This document shows positions 27,163 to 36,781 of a DNA stretch of 64,000 bases, piece after piece. Source of the stretch: Candidatus Paraprochloron terpiosi LD05. Its GTDB lineage: Bacteria > Cyanobacteriota > Cyanobacteriia > Cyanobacteriales > Prochloraceae. The notes beneath the pieces are model-generated. The model ran no database searches. It was not told where the DNA came from and saw only the letters and a list, made by a program, of their open reading frames with translations. The DNA lies in contig CP073341.1 of NCBI GenBank assembly GCA_018141785.1, positions 1,591,422 to 1,655,421 of the forward strand. Reading direction: 5' to 3'. Numbering within the stretch: the first letter of the stretch is position 1; the number at the start of each line of letters is the position of its first letter. The position numbers were made by a program, and so were the translations under genes.

Positions 27163-27183
27163 TGGTGGGCAATGCCCACCCTA
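27163..27183. repeat. GGTGGGCAATGCCCACC palindrome
   Basis: A perfect palindrome, GGTGGGCAATGCCCACC with CTAC following. Related copies are at 41878-41900 and 51403-51425. It sits between the methyltransferase start and the gor stop. Confidence 0.75.
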
Positions 27184-27188
27184 CGCCC

Positions 27189-28526
27189 CTACCTCATGGT
27201 GACAAATTCTTCTGCTGAGGTAGGATGAATACCTACTGTAGCATCGAAGTCTGCTTTTTTCCCTCCCATTTTCAGCACGATAGCTACTCCTTGAATGATT
27301 TCTGCTGCGTGTTCCCCTACCATATGAGCACCCAGTACTTTATCTGTCTTGCTATCTACAATTAACTTCATCATGGTTTTTTCATCTCTACCCGTAAGGG
27401 TGTGATACAGGGGGCGAAATTGAGATTTATACACTTTAACTTCCCCATATTGGTTCCGAGCCTCGGCTTCTGTCAACCCTACTGTGGCTCCTTCTGGGGT
27501 GGTAAAGATGGCGGAGGGAATGTTATCATAAACCATAGTACGGGATTTCCCCCCAAATTGGGTATCTGCTAAAGCACGACCTTCGTTAATGGCTACGGGA
27601 GTAAGATTGATTCTGTCTGTACAATCCCCTACGGCAAAGATATGCTCTTGATTGGTGCGACTGTATTTATCTACCACAATAGCCCCATTTTGCACCAAAA
27701 CTCCCCCATTTTCTAAAGCTAAACCTTCTAGGTTGGGGATTCTACCCGTAGCTGCTAAACTAACTGTATCCGTTGCTACTATTTGGGAGCCTGTTTTTAC
27801 CTCTAAACCTCCTCTTGACTGGGTAATCTCTAAGGAGGTAATATTGGTGAGGATGCGGATACCGTGGTTTTCCATGGCTGTTTGAATTTCCGTGCGCAGA
27901 TCCTCATCAAAACCGCGCAAAATCTTGTCTGAGCGAATCATGAGGGTGACTTCTGTGCCCAAACCCTGCATAATACAGGCGAATTCTACGCCAATATATC
28001 CTCCTCCCAAAATTACCATCTTTTTGGGTTGAAAGGGAAGTCGGAAAATATCGTCGGAAACGATTGCTTGTTCTATCCCCGGGATATTATCCGGTTTCAC
28101 AGGACGTCCCCCCACAGCAATTAGGATTTTCGCCGCTGTGATTTTTCTCTCTCCAACAGCTATAGTATGAGGGTCTATAAATTTGCCATATCCAAGGATG
28201 ATTTCAACCCCGGATTTCTTTAACATGGTCTCATAAATACCGTTCAGCCGTTCTACTTCCTGATTAACCGCTAACATCATTTTTAACCAGTCTAGCTTAC
28301 TGGACACGGGAGACCAACCATAGCCCGCTGCTTCTGTAAATTGCCCAGGAAACCGGGAAGCATAGACCATGAGTTTTTTGGGAATACAGCCCCGATTGAC
28401 ACAAGTGCCTCCTAAACGTCCTGATTCCGCTATTCCTGCTTTAGCACCGTAGCTTGCAGCCCTTCTAGCGGTAGCAATACCCCCAGATCCCCCACCAATG
28501 ACAAACAAATCGAAATCATAGCTCAT
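27189..28526 (-). CDS. gor: Glutathione-disulfide reductase
   Basis: This 445-residue flavoprotein reduces oxidised glutathione with NAD(P)H in the cytosol. It has the N-terminal FAD motif DLFVIGGGSGGIATARRA, the redox disulfide GGTCVNRGCIPKK at about residue 40, the second dinucleotide fold KMVILGGGYIGVEFA near 170, FAVGDCTDRINLTPVA near 300 and the C-terminal GIHPTSAEEFVTMR with the catalytic histidine. It ends at a true TAG. Length is normal. The gene diverges from dacB across a tandem repeat. Confidence 0.93.
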   Translation of the reverse strand: MSYDFDLFVIGGGSGGIATARRAASYGAKAGIAESGRLGGTCVNRGCIPKKLMVYASRFPGQFTEAAGYGWSPVSSKLDWLKMMLAVNQEVERLNGIYETMLKKSGVEIILGYGKFIDPHTIAVGERKITAAKILIAVGGRPVKPDNIPGIEQAIVSDDIFRLPFQPKKMVILGGGYIGVEFACIMQGLGTEVTLMIRSDKILRGFDEDLRTEIQTAMENHGIRILTNITSLEITQSRGGLEVKTGSQIVATDTVSLAATGRIPNLEGLALENGGVLVQNGAIVVDKYSRTNQEHIFAVGDCTDRINLTPVAINEGRALADTQFGGKSRTMVYDNIPSAIFTTPEGATVGLTEAEARNQYGEVKVYKSQFRPLYHTLTGRDEKTMMKLIVDSKTDKVLGAHMVGEHAAEIIQGVAIVLKMGGKKADFDATVGIHPTSAEEFVTMR

Positions 28527-28570
28527 AATTAGTTCCTACTTACCATCATAGTCATGATAGCATGATGGTA

Positions 28571-28598
28571 TCGCGCAAAGTCGCAAAGACGCAAAGGG
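28571..28598. repeat. Short tandem repeat that forms the leader of dacB
   Basis: CGCAAAG units in tandem (CGCAAAGTCGCAAAGACGCA) end AAGGGAAAAT just before the ATG at 28604. The repeat itself supplies the purine-rich ribosome binding site. Confidence 0.75.
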
Positions 28599-28603
28599 AA
28601 AAT

Positions 28604-30010
28604 ATGTTCAGACAACCCATCGCTGTTTTCTTATTTCTGGGATTACAACTTCATTTTCTCTCACCCACTAGAGCTGAGGTGCCCCAGTGTGAGGCTGATA
28701 TGGGGGTAAAAATTGAAAAAATTCTCCAGGAAAGGGGGTTGGATCGCTCCCCCTGGGGTATTTTAGTCCAAAATCTAGATTCTGAGGAGATTCTCTACTC
28801 TAGGTTAGCTAAACAATACTTCCTCCCAGCTTCTAATGCTAAAATTCTCACTACTGCTGCTGCTTTATTGAAGTTTGGTTCCCATTTTCAAGTTATTACC
28901 CCGGTTTATGCTACTGGGAATGTACCTCATTTAACTTCTCTGAGAATAGTAGGGAGGGGGGATCCCAGTTTGAATACTGCTAAATTACAGGATTTAGCTG
29001 AAGAATTGCGAGAAATGGGAGTTACAAGGATTGATGAGTTGATTGTAGAGGATAGTTATTTTCCCGATGGGGGAATTAATGCTACTTGGGAGTGGGAAGA
29101 TGTGTATAGTTATTGGGGAACAACTGTTACTAGTTTGAATTTGAATGAAAATGCTGTCACTCTCACTCTCTTACCGGGATATTTGGGAGAGCCGGTTAGG
29201 TTACAGTGGGGGGATATTCTTGCTGGAAAACAGTGGGAAGTTGAAAATAACACTGTGACAGATCAGGAAGGTACTCCCTATGGGATACGGATAGATACTC
29301 GTTTGGGAGAGAATGTTTTGCGTATTACGGGGGAGTTAGGAATAGATCTGGAACAGGATATTTGGGGTTTGGCAGTGCCGGATCCTGCTGGTTATTTTTT
29401 GGACACTTTCCGTTTTTTGTTGTCAGAAATAGGAATTGAAGTTGGATCTGGGGTTGTTGTTCATGATACAGGGGAAATTGACTATGGGGTACCTTTTAGG
29501 TCAATTACTTCTCCTCCCCTATCTTTATTGTTACAGAAGACTAATGCTGAAAGCAACAATTTATATGCGGAAACTTTGTTTCAACTTTTGGGAGGGGAAG
29601 AAGGAGTAGAGGAGGTTCTCACTATTTTGGGAGTTGAGTCTCATAGTTATTCTTTAGTTGATGGTTCCGGGTTATCTCGTCATAATTTGGTTACCCCAGA
29701 AGCCATTGTGGCTACTTTGAGGTTAATGGCGAAAACTACCCAAGGGCATGTTTTTAGGAAATCTTTAGCAGTGGCTGGAGTGAGTGGCACTTTGAAAAAT
29801 AGATTTATGGATAAAAAAATTAGTATGCAGGCTAAGACGGGTACATTGACGGGAGTCTCTGCTCTTTCGGGCTATTTGACTATCCCATCCGGGGAAACTT
29901 TGGTGTTTAGTATTATGGTTAATCATTCTCCCTCCTCTGTTAGGGATTTAAGAAGGGCGATCGATGATATTGTTTTGCTCTTCTCTCGTTTTGATTCTTG
30001 TTTACAGTAG
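28604..30010 (+). CDS. dacB: D-alanyl-D-alanine carboxypeptidase/endopeptidase (PBP4 type)
   Basis: A penicillin-binding protein of about 468 residues that trims peptidoglycan peptides in the periplasm. A signal peptide (FRQPIAVFLFLGLQLHFLSP, cleavage near TRAE) leads the mature protein. The three active-site motifs of S13 peptidases are present: SNAK (LPASNAKILTTAAA), SNN (AESNNLYAE) and KTG (AKTGTLTGVSALSG). The insert between the first two motifs is usual for PBP4. I chose the ATG at 28604. The upstream ATGs lie in a tandem repeat and would put a charged stretch before the signal peptide. Confidence 0.9.
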   Translation: MFRQPIAVFLFLGLQLHFLSPTRAEVPQCEADMGVKIEKILQERGLDRSPWGILVQNLDSEEILYSRLAKQYFLPASNAKILTTAAALLKFGSHFQVITPVYATGNVPHLTSLRIVGRGDPSLNTAKLQDLAEELREMGVTRIDELIVEDSYFPDGGINATWEWEDVYSYWGTTVTSLNLNENAVTLTLLPGYLGEPVRLQWGDILAGKQWEVENNTVTDQEGTPYGIRIDTRLGENVLRITGELGIDLEQDIWGLAVPDPAGYFLDTFRFLLSEIGIEVGSGVVVHDTGEIDYGVPFRSITSPPLSLLLQKTNAESNNLYAETLFQLLGGEEGVEEVLTILGVESHSYSLVDGSGLSRHNLVTPEAIVATLRLMAKTTQGHVFRKSLAVAGVSGTLKNRFMDKKISMQAKTGTLTGVSALSGYLTIPSGETLVFSIMVNHSPSSVRDLRRAIDDIVLLFSRFDSCLQ

Positions 30011-30020
30011 CATTAATATG

Positions 30021-30950
30021 CTATTGCTTTATCATAGTTAATAACTCATTAAGTAGACGTTTGACCAAGTCTGGATTAATTTCTATAGCCTTCTTTGAGC
30101 TCTCTATTGCATCAGCGCGCCGTCCCACACTATAAGGGATAACGCCTCTATTATACAGGGCTCGATAGTAGTCTGGTTCGATAGCGATCGCCTTTTCTAA
30201 GCTCTCTATTGCATCAGTGTACCGTCCGAGATTTTCTAGCACTACACCTCTATTATACAAAGCTTGATGGTAGTCTGGTTTGATAGCGATGGCGTTATTA
30301 TAACTGGAAAGTGCTTCCTGGTATCGTCCGAGATCATCTAGGACAAAATTTCGATGAAACCAAGCTTCATAGTAGTCTGGTTCCTGAGCGATCCCCTTAT
30401 CGTAGCTATCAAGTGCTTCTTCGTACCGTCCCAGATTAGAGAGCACGTCACCTCTATTATACCAAGCCTCAGGGTCCTCTGGTAGTTCCAGAGCCATAGC
30501 CTGATTATAGCTCTAAATTGCTTCTTCGTACCGTTCGAGATGATAGAAGAGAAAACCTTTACCCAACCAAGCTAAATGGTAGTCTGGTTTTAGAGCGATC
30601 GCCTTGGAGACGTTCCCAAGTGCTTCCTGGTACTGTCCCAGATTATATAAAACAAAACCTCTATTATACCAAGCTTCATGGTCCTCTGGCTTGAGAGCGA
30701 TTCCTTTGTCAAAACTATCTATTACTTTCTGGTAACCTTGAAGTGAAGCATTAGGTTTTGTGAGATCCATTTGTGTGTTAATCTGGATGGTAGCAATAAA
30801 ATTCCTCAGTTTGTGAATTGCTGATGACTGACACGCAGAAAACGCAATAGCAAGAAGGAAAAAAAGCCACGGGAACCACTGCTTGCTGTAGTTTCCAGAC
30901 TTTTGTTCCCCTCTGCCAATAGGGAAAGGCCCATTTTGAGGTTCGCGCAA
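30021..30950 (-). pseudogene. TPR lipoprotein with one in-frame stop
   Basis: The frame of 310 codons encodes about seven tetratricopeptide repeats (typical unit EAWYNRGFVLYNLGQYQEAL) behind a lipoprotein-like signal (FFLLAIAFSAC). A TAG at 30513-30515 breaks it after HLERYEEAI. The repeat continues in the same frame as SYNQAMALELPEDPEAW. CAG (Gln) to TAG is the simplest cause. The second part could restart at ATG 30497, which would lack the signal. TPR lipoproteins often act as scaffolds at the envelope. No partner is evident here. Confidence 0.8.
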
Positions 30951-30995
30951 AGGTTAGATGAGTTTTTGCATAATTATTAAAAATTTATTTATATT

Positions 30996-31472
30996 ATGAA
31001 TTTAGATTATCAACTCAAAATACTCAAGTCCGACGCTCCCAAGTACGGAGTTCCTGAACTAGTGATGTCCCAAGCAGTTAACCCTATCTTAAAAGAGTAT
31101 GGGTTAAAATTGCGACATCCAGAATATCACGTTCTCCAAACCCAGGAAGGAAATTGGGTTGTAAATACCCTGAGCAAACGCACCCAACCTGAGTTACAGA
31201 AAAAAGTGATTTACGCTTTTGCCAATATACAGGATGCTCTCTCTTTTAGCAAAACTTCAGAAAATGAAGCAACTCCCATACCCATGTTCGTTACTCATAT
31301 TTTATTTCAACTGTTTGCCACCCAGCAAGTAGATAGCATTATCTTTATGATTACCCCAGATAATGTAGACCAAGGGGCGGAAATTAGTCGTCTAGATTTG
31401 CAAAATGCCATTAGAAGTAAGTTAGAAGAATTCGCCCAGAAAAATAGAGTTCAAAATACCAATATAGCTTAA
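30996..31472 (+). CDS. Conserved-looking protein of unknown function
   Basis: The 158-residue protein is soluble, without signal or membrane segment. It begins MNLDYQLKILKSDAPKYGVP and contains FVTHILFQLFATQQVDSIIF, and looks like an alpha/beta domain. I do not recognise the family. It diverges from the TPR pseudogene and faces ccmK4 across a 187-base gap that holds nothing that I can name. Composition and codon use look native. Confidence 0.6.
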   Translation: MNLDYQLKILKSDAPKYGVPELVMSQAVNPILKEYGLKLRHPEYHVLQTQEGNWVVNTLSKRTQPELQKKVIYAFANIQDALSFSKTSENEATPIPMFVTHILFQLFATQQVDSIIFMITPDNVDQGAEISRLDLQNAIRSKLEEFAQKNRVQNTNIA

Positions 31473-31659
31473 CGAACAACAGATATTCGTAAAACTAAGG
31501 AATACTGGAACGATTATAGGAGTTAAGAGAGTGCCCAAAAGTGTAAATTACCATCCTTTTCTCATTTTCCATCTTCAAGATAGGTTCTCTGCTGCTCTTT
31601 ACCTGGAGACTCATTTGCCGTTTAGCGATTGCCCCACAGGCAGGCTCAAAAAAGAAGAA

Positions 31660-32013
31660 TTAACGACGAAGAAGACCAGGTAAAACCCCTCTTTCCACAG
31701 CGTCCCGGTAGGGTTCCACTTTTTCGTTATAGTCGATGGGGAGGACGGTCACCACATTTTCATGGGGGCGAGGAATAATGACCCAAGATTCCAAGGTAGC
31801 CCCCTCAGTTCCTTTCACCGCTTCAATCCCGGCGTCCATAGCAGTTTTAACTTCCGAAACATCCCCGCGAATGTTGATGTTAAAACGAGCGCTTCCCACT
31901 CTAATGTAACCCACTAGGGTAACTCGACCCGCTTTTACCATGGCATCTGCTGCTGCTAATATACCTGGGAAGCCTTTTGTTTCAATGGATCCAACTGCTG
32001 ACTGAGCTGGCAT
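31660..32013 (-). CDS. ccmK4: Carboxysome shell protein CcmK4
   Basis: A 117-residue BMC-domain protein forming hexameric tiles of the carboxysome shell. It starts MPAQSAVGSIETKGFPG and has AAADAMVKAGRVTLVGYIRV, and the pore-loop region reads FNINIRGDVSEVKTAMDAG. The C-terminal extension past the BMC fold (NEKVEPYRDAVERGVLPGLLRR) is typical of CcmK4. It lies 67 bases downstream of ccmK3 on the same strand. The ccmK3-ccmK4 pair away from the main ccm operon is the normal beta-cyanobacterial arrangement. Confidence 0.93.
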   Translation of the reverse strand: MPAQSAVGSIETKGFPGILAAADAMVKAGRVTLVGYIRVGSARFNINIRGDVSEVKTAMDAGIEAVKGTEGATLESWVIIPRPHENVVTVLPIDYNEKVEPYRDAVERGVLPGLLRR

Positions 32014-32080
32014 AAATTATCTCCTCAACCTTAACCACCATAGATTATAAAGCAATATTCCCCAAAAAGGCGAGTATTTG

Positions 32081-32389
32081 TCAGACGCGAAATTCTTCCA
32101 CCTGGTCAGAATAAGCTATGGGTAAAACAGCCACAATATTTTCTGGTGGGTTGGGGACGGTATAATGAGTCTGAACCTTTCCACCGTAAGTATTTTCCGC
32201 CGCTTCCCTACCTGCTGCCATGGCTTGTTTTACCTCTGAGACAGTCCCCCGAATAGCCACGAAGAAATCACCTTTTTCCGCTTTATCAAAAGATACCAGA
32301 GTAACCCTCCCCCCTTTAACCATGGCGTCTGCTGCGGCTAATACTGCTGGAAAACCCAAGGTCTGGATAACACCAACTGCTTCGGGCAT
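32081..32389 (-). CDS. ccmK3: Carboxysome shell protein CcmK3
   Basis: A 102-residue BMC-domain protein with MPEAVGVIQTLGFPAVLAAA, GGRVTLVSFDKAEKGDFFVA and PENIVAVLPIAYSDQVEEFR. It is the usual partner of CcmK4, with which it is thought to form mixed hexamers. I take the ATG at 32389, seven bases after GAGGAGATT. A TTG two codons upstream is less likely. It is the first gene of the pair and diverges from the ABC permease across 40 bases. Confidence 0.92.
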   Translation of the reverse strand: MPEAVGVIQTLGFPAVLAAADAMVKGGRVTLVSFDKAEKGDFFVAIRGTVSEVKQAMAAGREAAENTYGGKVQTHYTVPNPPENIVAVLPIAYSDQVEEFRV

Positions 32390-32429
32390 GTCCAATCTCC
32401 TCTATTAATTATAATTATAGCAAACTATC

Positions 32430-33488
32430 ATGAAATGGTGGAAAAATATTAAAAATAATCCTCTAGCCCGTGTAGGGGCAACATTACTGCTCATTTTCTA
32501 TATTGCAGTCATGGGAGCGGATTTTTTTGCTCCCTACAATGCTTATTCTGCCCAAACCGATGGTTCTCTCCTGCCACCAACCCCTATTTATTGGCGCAAC
32601 CACGGGAAGTGGATCGGACCCCATGTTTATCCTACCACTCAAGGACCGACTAATTTAGACACCGGAGAACGGGAATTAAAGGAAGACAGGGAAAAACCTT
32701 GTGCTTTAGGTTTGTTTGTGAAAGGGGACCAATATAAATTCTTAGGACTTACCCTAAACCGTCACCTTTTCGGTGCTACCGGGACCGGGAGAATTAACCT
32801 CTTGGGTACAGACGAACAAGGTCGAGACCAGTTTAGCCGTCTCCTCCATGGGGGTAGAATTAGCCTATTTATAGGTTTAGTAGGGATTTCCGTTTCTTTT
32901 CCCCTGGGAATGATTGTGGGAGGGATTTCTGGCTATTTTGGGGGTTGGCTAGATGTTATTTTAATGCGTTTAGTAGAAGTCTTAATGACCATTCCCGGCA
33001 TCTATCTTTTAGTAGCCCTCGCTGCCGTTTTACCTCCCTCTCTCACCAGTGCCCAGCGGTTTTTGCTCATCGTTCTCATTACCTCCTTTATAAGTTGGTC
33101 AGGACTTGCCCGGGTAATTCGAGGCCAAGTATTGTCCCTAAAGGAGCAAGAATTCGTCCAAGCAGCTCGTGCCATGGGAGGAAAACCTCTCTATATTATT
33201 ATACGTCATGTGCTGCCCCAAACTGCCAGTTATATTATCATCTCAGCCACCTTAGCCGTACCCGGATTTATTGTAGCCGAGTCAGTATTAAGTTTAATTG
33301 GTTTAGGAATTCAACAACCAGATCCCAGTTGGGGCAATTTACTTTCCCTCGCCACCAATGCTTCCATTATGGTACTCCAACCCTGGTTAATATGGCCCCC
33401 AGCCATCCTAATTATTCTCACAGTGTTATCCTTTAATCTCCTAGGAGATGGTTTACGAGACGCCCTAGATCCTCGCAGTACCTCCTAA
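32430..33488 (+). CDS. ABC transporter permease, oligopeptide/dipeptide (OppC/DppC) type
   Basis: The 352-residue inner-membrane permease has an N-terminal helix (VGATLLLIFYIAVMGADFF), a long periplasmic loop, and a core of about five helices with the cytoplasmic coupling motif EFVQAARAMGGKPLYIIIRHVLP (EAA loop) at about residue 235. LLGTDEQGRDQFSRLLHGGR is characteristic of OppC/DppC. The periplasmic insert after helix 1 (about residues 45-105) is longer than in E. coli DppC. No binding protein, second permease or ATPase is nearby, so it works with components encoded elsewhere. The peptide or nickel substrate is unknown. Confidence 0.85.
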   Translation: MKWWKNIKNNPLARVGATLLLIFYIAVMGADFFAPYNAYSAQTDGSLLPPTPIYWRNHGKWIGPHVYPTTQGPTNLDTGERELKEDREKPCALGLFVKGDQYKFLGLTLNRHLFGATGTGRINLLGTDEQGRDQFSRLLHGGRISLFIGLVGISVSFPLGMIVGGISGYFGGWLDVILMRLVEVLMTIPGIYLLVALAAVLPPSLTSAQRFLLIVLITSFISWSGLARVIRGQVLSLKEQEFVQAARAMGGKPLYIIIRHVLPQTASYIIISATLAVPGFIVAESVLSLIGLGIQQPDPSWGNLLSLATNASIMVLQPWLIWPPAILIILTVLSFNLLGDGLRDALDPRSTS

Positions 33489-33550
33489 ACTCCCTCCTCT
33501 GCGCTCTCTGCGAGTCTTTCGAGCGGCTACTCTGCGTCTCTGCGCGAAAC
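33486..33550. repeat. Degenerate CTCTGCG repeat region
   Basis: CTCTGCG units (CTCCTCTGCGCTCTCTGCGA and CTCTGCGTCTCTGCGCGAAAC) are separated by an unrelated GTCTTTCGAGCGGCTA. The array begins in the stop of the permease gene and fills the gap to the next gene. Confidence 0.7.
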
Positions 33551-33567
33551 CTTACCAACGTAACAAC

Positions 33568-36453
33568 ATGACACCAACTCAAATTTGGGGTTCCTTACTC
33601 ATCTTTTCCCTTTGTCCCCTGTTGGGAGGACTTCCTCTCATTAATTGGTTAACCGACGGTTTAACAGGAAAAGATTTGAAGAAGTTAGGTACGGGGAACA
33701 TCTCCGTATCAGCTGCATTTTACCACGGTGGCACCTTAATAGGTATACTAGCAGTCTTATCGGAAGCAGCAAAAGGTATAGGAGCCGTTTTCCTCGCTCG
33801 TGCATTCTTTCCAGGAGGCTCCCTTTGGGAGTTGCTTGCCCTTATTGCTTTAGTCATGGGACGTTATTGGATGGGAAAAGGAGCAGGCACCACTAATGTT
33901 GTCTGGGGTATTGTAGTCCACGATCCCATTGCTGCGGGGTTGGTTTTCCTCATTGGCGGTGTTAGCTTCACTATTTTTCGCCATCGTCGTTCGGGACGGT
34001 TAATCATCTTAATCCTGCTCTCATTAATTTTAGCATTGCGCCATCCCCAAGAAACAGATTATATTGTAGTCGCCATAGTTCTATCTAGTTTAATAGGTTG
34101 GATCTACCAAAAAATACCCGATGACTTAGATATGCCCCCAAAAGCAAAATCAGACCAGATATTTCGGTTTTTTCGGGGAGATCAAGGCATTCTCTCTCTT
34201 TGTGAGGAACTAGATAGTGCTCAAGTAGGGAATAAAGCAGCTAACTTGTCCCAACTGAAACGTCTGGGTTATCCGGTTCCAGAGGGCTGGGTATTGTGCC
34301 CAGGAGATGATTTTCAGCCCTTGATTCAATTTCTAGAACCTTCTGGAACCCAACCCCTAGCAGTCAGATCCTCAGCTTTAGGAGAAGACTCTCAATTTGC
34401 TTCTGCTGCTGGACAATACCTGACTGTTTTAAATATTACCACATCGGAACAACTAGAACAAGCCATTATGGATTGTTTAGCCTCCTATAATAATAGTACT
34501 GCTGTTCGCTATCGTCGAGATAAACAGCACCCTGAAAAGGGAACTCACAAAATGGCAGTTTTAATTCAAAAGCAAGTCCCTGGGATGTTTTCCGGGGTTG
34601 CTTTTAGTCGAGATCCCATCAATCAATTGCATAGTGCAGTAGTGATTGAAGCTTTACCAGGAGAGGGGATACAAGTAGTTTCTGGAAGGGTTACTCCCCA
34701 AGAGTATCGGGTTTATTTGCACCCAGAACCAAAAGTAGAAGGTGAGGGGGATATGCCAGCACCATTACTGAAAGAAATAGCATTGGTGAGTCGAGAAATT
34801 GAACAGCTTTACCACGGTATGCCACAAGATATAGAATGGACTTACGACGGAGAACAGTTGTGGTTGTTGCAAACTAGACCTATTACTACCTTACAACCCA
34901 TTTGGACCCGAAAAATAGCTGCTGAGGTGATTCCGGGATTAATTCATCCTCTAACTTGGTCCATTAATCGTCCCCTCACCTGCGGAGTTTGGGGAGATAT
35001 TTTTACCCTTGTGTTGGGAAAACGGGCTCAAGGGTTAGATTTTTCTCAGACTGCTACTCTTCATTATCATCGGGCTTATTTTAATGCTACCTTACTGGGA
35101 AATATTTTCCGACGGATGGGTTTACCTCCAGAAAGTTTAGACTTTCTCACCCGAGGTGCTAAGTTTAGCAAACCTCCCCTCAAGTCTACCTTGAGAAATA
35201 TCCCCGGTTTATTGCGGTTGTTGGGGAGAGAATTGAGTTTGGAACAGGACTTTATTCGGGATAATAAGGCTCATTTTACTCCTATGTTACAGGAACTTGA
35301 AGCTATACCCCTCACAGAATTATCCCGACAGGAGTTATTAGTGAGGGTAGAAAAAATTTTAACAGTGCTGAGAAAAGCCACTTATTATAGTATTCTCGCC
35401 CCTTTAAGTTTAGCACTCAGACAGGGAATTTTCCAAGTTCCCGATGCAGAATTAGATTATAGCAAGACACCGGAAGTAAAATCTTTGCGTACACTTGCTC
35501 ATCTTGCTAAAGATACCCGCCATCTCCTTTCCAAGGAACAGTTACAGTTTACCGACTCTAGTTCTCTCTTTGCTCAAATTGCAGAAATGACCGATGGAGA
35601 TAGTATTTTAGCCCAGTTTGCATCCTGGTTACAAGAGTACGGTTATCTGAGTGAAGCAGCTACAGATATTGCGGTTCCCCGTTGGCAGGATGACCCCACA
35701 GTTGTGAGAGAATTATTTGCTCAATATATCTTACAACCCAAAGCAGAACCACAACAAGTCCGAAGTAACAGTAGGTTCAGAAAGCTGGTTCAGAGACGTC
35801 TTGATTTGAAAGGGAGGGTAACGGAGGTTTACTCTCAATTATTGGCTCATCTTCGCTGGACTTTTGTAGCTTTGGAGGGTATAATAGGCTTAGAAGGAGA
35901 TATATTTTTGTTGCAGTTAGAGGAAATTCGGGATTTAATTAACGGTTCTGAGTTGTCAATGACAAAAATACTGCAACAAAGAAGATTACAACGCTCAGAA
36001 AGCAGGAAAATAACTAGTGTACCAACTATAATCTATGGAAATGCTCCTGCTGAAGTTTTCCTCCCCACAACCACACCTTTATCTCCTTCTAAACGGTTAC
36101 AAGGTATTGGTGCAAGTCCCGGGGTAGTGGAGGGAAAGGTGAAGATATTGCTCAGTTTTACAGATGTGGGAGAAATTGACCAAAACACCATTCTTGTAGT
36201 CCCCTATACTGATTCCGGTTGGGCACCCATGTTAGCTCGTGCTGGGGGTATCATAGCTGAAGTTGGAGGACGTTTATCTCATGGAGCCATCGTGGCTCGG
36301 GAATATGGTATTCCTGCTGTCATGGATGTGGATAATGCTACTTTGGTGTTGGAAGATGGGCAGAGAGTTAGGATTGATGGGAAGAAGGGTGTTGTGGAAA
36401 TTTTAGGAAACGCAGATAATTGCGAAGCAACCGCCCTTGGCGTCCGCGGATAA
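33568..36453 (+). CDS. PlsY-like membrane domain fused to a PEP-synthase/Rph-like domain
   Basis: The 961-residue protein joins two unrelated parts. Residues 1 to about 190 form a PlsY-like (glycerol-3-phosphate acyltransferase) membrane domain with LTGKDLKKLGTGNISVSAAF in place of the usual GSGNxGATN loop, so acyltransferase activity is uncertain. From about 205 to 440 is an ATP-grasp domain of the PPDK/PEP synthase type (VGNKAANLSQLKRLGYPVPE, PLAVRSSALGEDS, DIEWTYDGEQLWLLQTRPI). The end holds the swivelling phosphohistidine domain GRLSHGAIVAREYGIPAV, His near residue 905. The PEP-binding TIM barrel is absent, as in rifampin phosphotransferase-like enzymes. The fusion is found in other cyanobacteria. 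The substrate is unknown. Confidence 0.8.
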   Translation: MTPTQIWGSLLIFSLCPLLGGLPLINWLTDGLTGKDLKKLGTGNISVSAAFYHGGTLIGILAVLSEAAKGIGAVFLARAFFPGGSLWELLALIALVMGRYWMGKGAGTTNVVWGIVVHDPIAAGLVFLIGGVSFTIFRHRRSGRLIILILLSLILALRHPQETDYIVVAIVLSSLIGWIYQKIPDDLDMPPKAKSDQIFRFFRGDQGILSLCEELDSAQVGNKAANLSQLKRLGYPVPEGWVLCPGDDFQPLIQFLEPSGTQPLAVRSSALGEDSQFASAAGQYLTVLNITTSEQLEQAIMDCLASYNNSTAVRYRRDKQHPEKGTHKMAVLIQKQVPGMFSGVAFSRDPINQLHSAVVIEALPGEGIQVVSGRVTPQEYRVYLHPEPKVEGEGDMPAPLLKEIALVSREIEQLYHGMPQDIEWTYDGEQLWLLQTRPITTLQPIWTRKIAAEVIPGLIHPLTWSINRPLTCGVWGDIFTLVLGKRAQGLDFSQTATLHYHRAYFNATLLGNIFRRMGLPPESLDFLTRGAKFSKPPLKSTLRNIPGLLRLLGRELSLEQDFIRDNKAHFTPMLQELEAIPLTELSRQELLVRVEKILTVLRKATYYSILAPLSLALRQGIFQVPDAELDYSKTPEVKSLRTLAHLAKDTRHLLSKEQLQFTDSSSLFAQIAEMTDGDSILAQFASWLQEYGYLSEAATDIAVPRWQDDPTVVRELFAQYILQPKAEPQQVRSNSRFRKLVQRRLDLKGRVTEVYSQLLAHLRWTFVALEGIIGLEGDIFLLQLEEIRDLINGSELSMTKILQQRRLQRSESRKITSVPTIIYGNAPAEVFLPTTTPLSPSKRLQGIGASPGVVEGKVKILLSFTDVGEIDQNTILVVPYTDSGWAPMLARAGGIIAEVGGRLSHGAIVAREYGIPAVMDVDNATLVLEDGQRVRIDGKKGVVEILGNADNCEATALGVRG

Positions 36454-36570
36454 ACGCGAATATAAGTTCGTAGTTCGTAGGGTGGGCAATTTTGGAAACA
36501 TTTGGTATCCTACTAAGGTTACTAGGAGAGAGCGATCGCCATATGGGAAGTTCACTGAAAGTGGACTATC
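36454..36570. repeat. Repeat-rich gap
   Basis: It holds GCGGATAAACGCGAAT (a motif repeated as GCAGATAAACGCAAAT near 57946), GTAGGGTGGGCAATTTTGG, and a GCGATCGCC HIP1-type site near 36531. No gene is seen. Confidence 0.5.
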
Positions 36571-36781
36571 AGAAATTCAGGTTCAGGATTTGAGCGGCAA
36601 ACTCCAGGACTATGGTGACACGGCAGTGGTAGTTGCCCAGTTAGATTTGGTGATTACAGTGGATACGTCGTAGCTCACTTAGGAGGTGCTTTAGGAAAAC
36701 CTGTGTGGACTTTGCTCTGCTACAACCCTGACTGGCGCTGGGGAGTGGAGGGGGCCGATTCGACCTACGACTGGGGTTCTA
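36571..36781 (+). pseudogene. Duplicated 3' fragment of the glycosyltransferase gene at 37465
   Basis: This stretch is nearly identical to 39520-39770. It shares VVVAQLDLVITVDTS, then loses one base (TCGTAGCTCAC against TCGGTGGCTCAC), which creates a stop. The rest, GKPVWTLLCYN and PDWRWGVEGADS, is in another frame. An internal deletion joins GATTCGACC to GACTGGGGTTCT. It is a dead copy of the end of a GT9-like domain. Confidence 0.85.

Noticed and set aside
27128..27172. Upstream start for the methyltransferase
   Set aside because: The extra 15 residues run towards the GGTGGGCAATGCCC repeat and precede a poorly conserved region.
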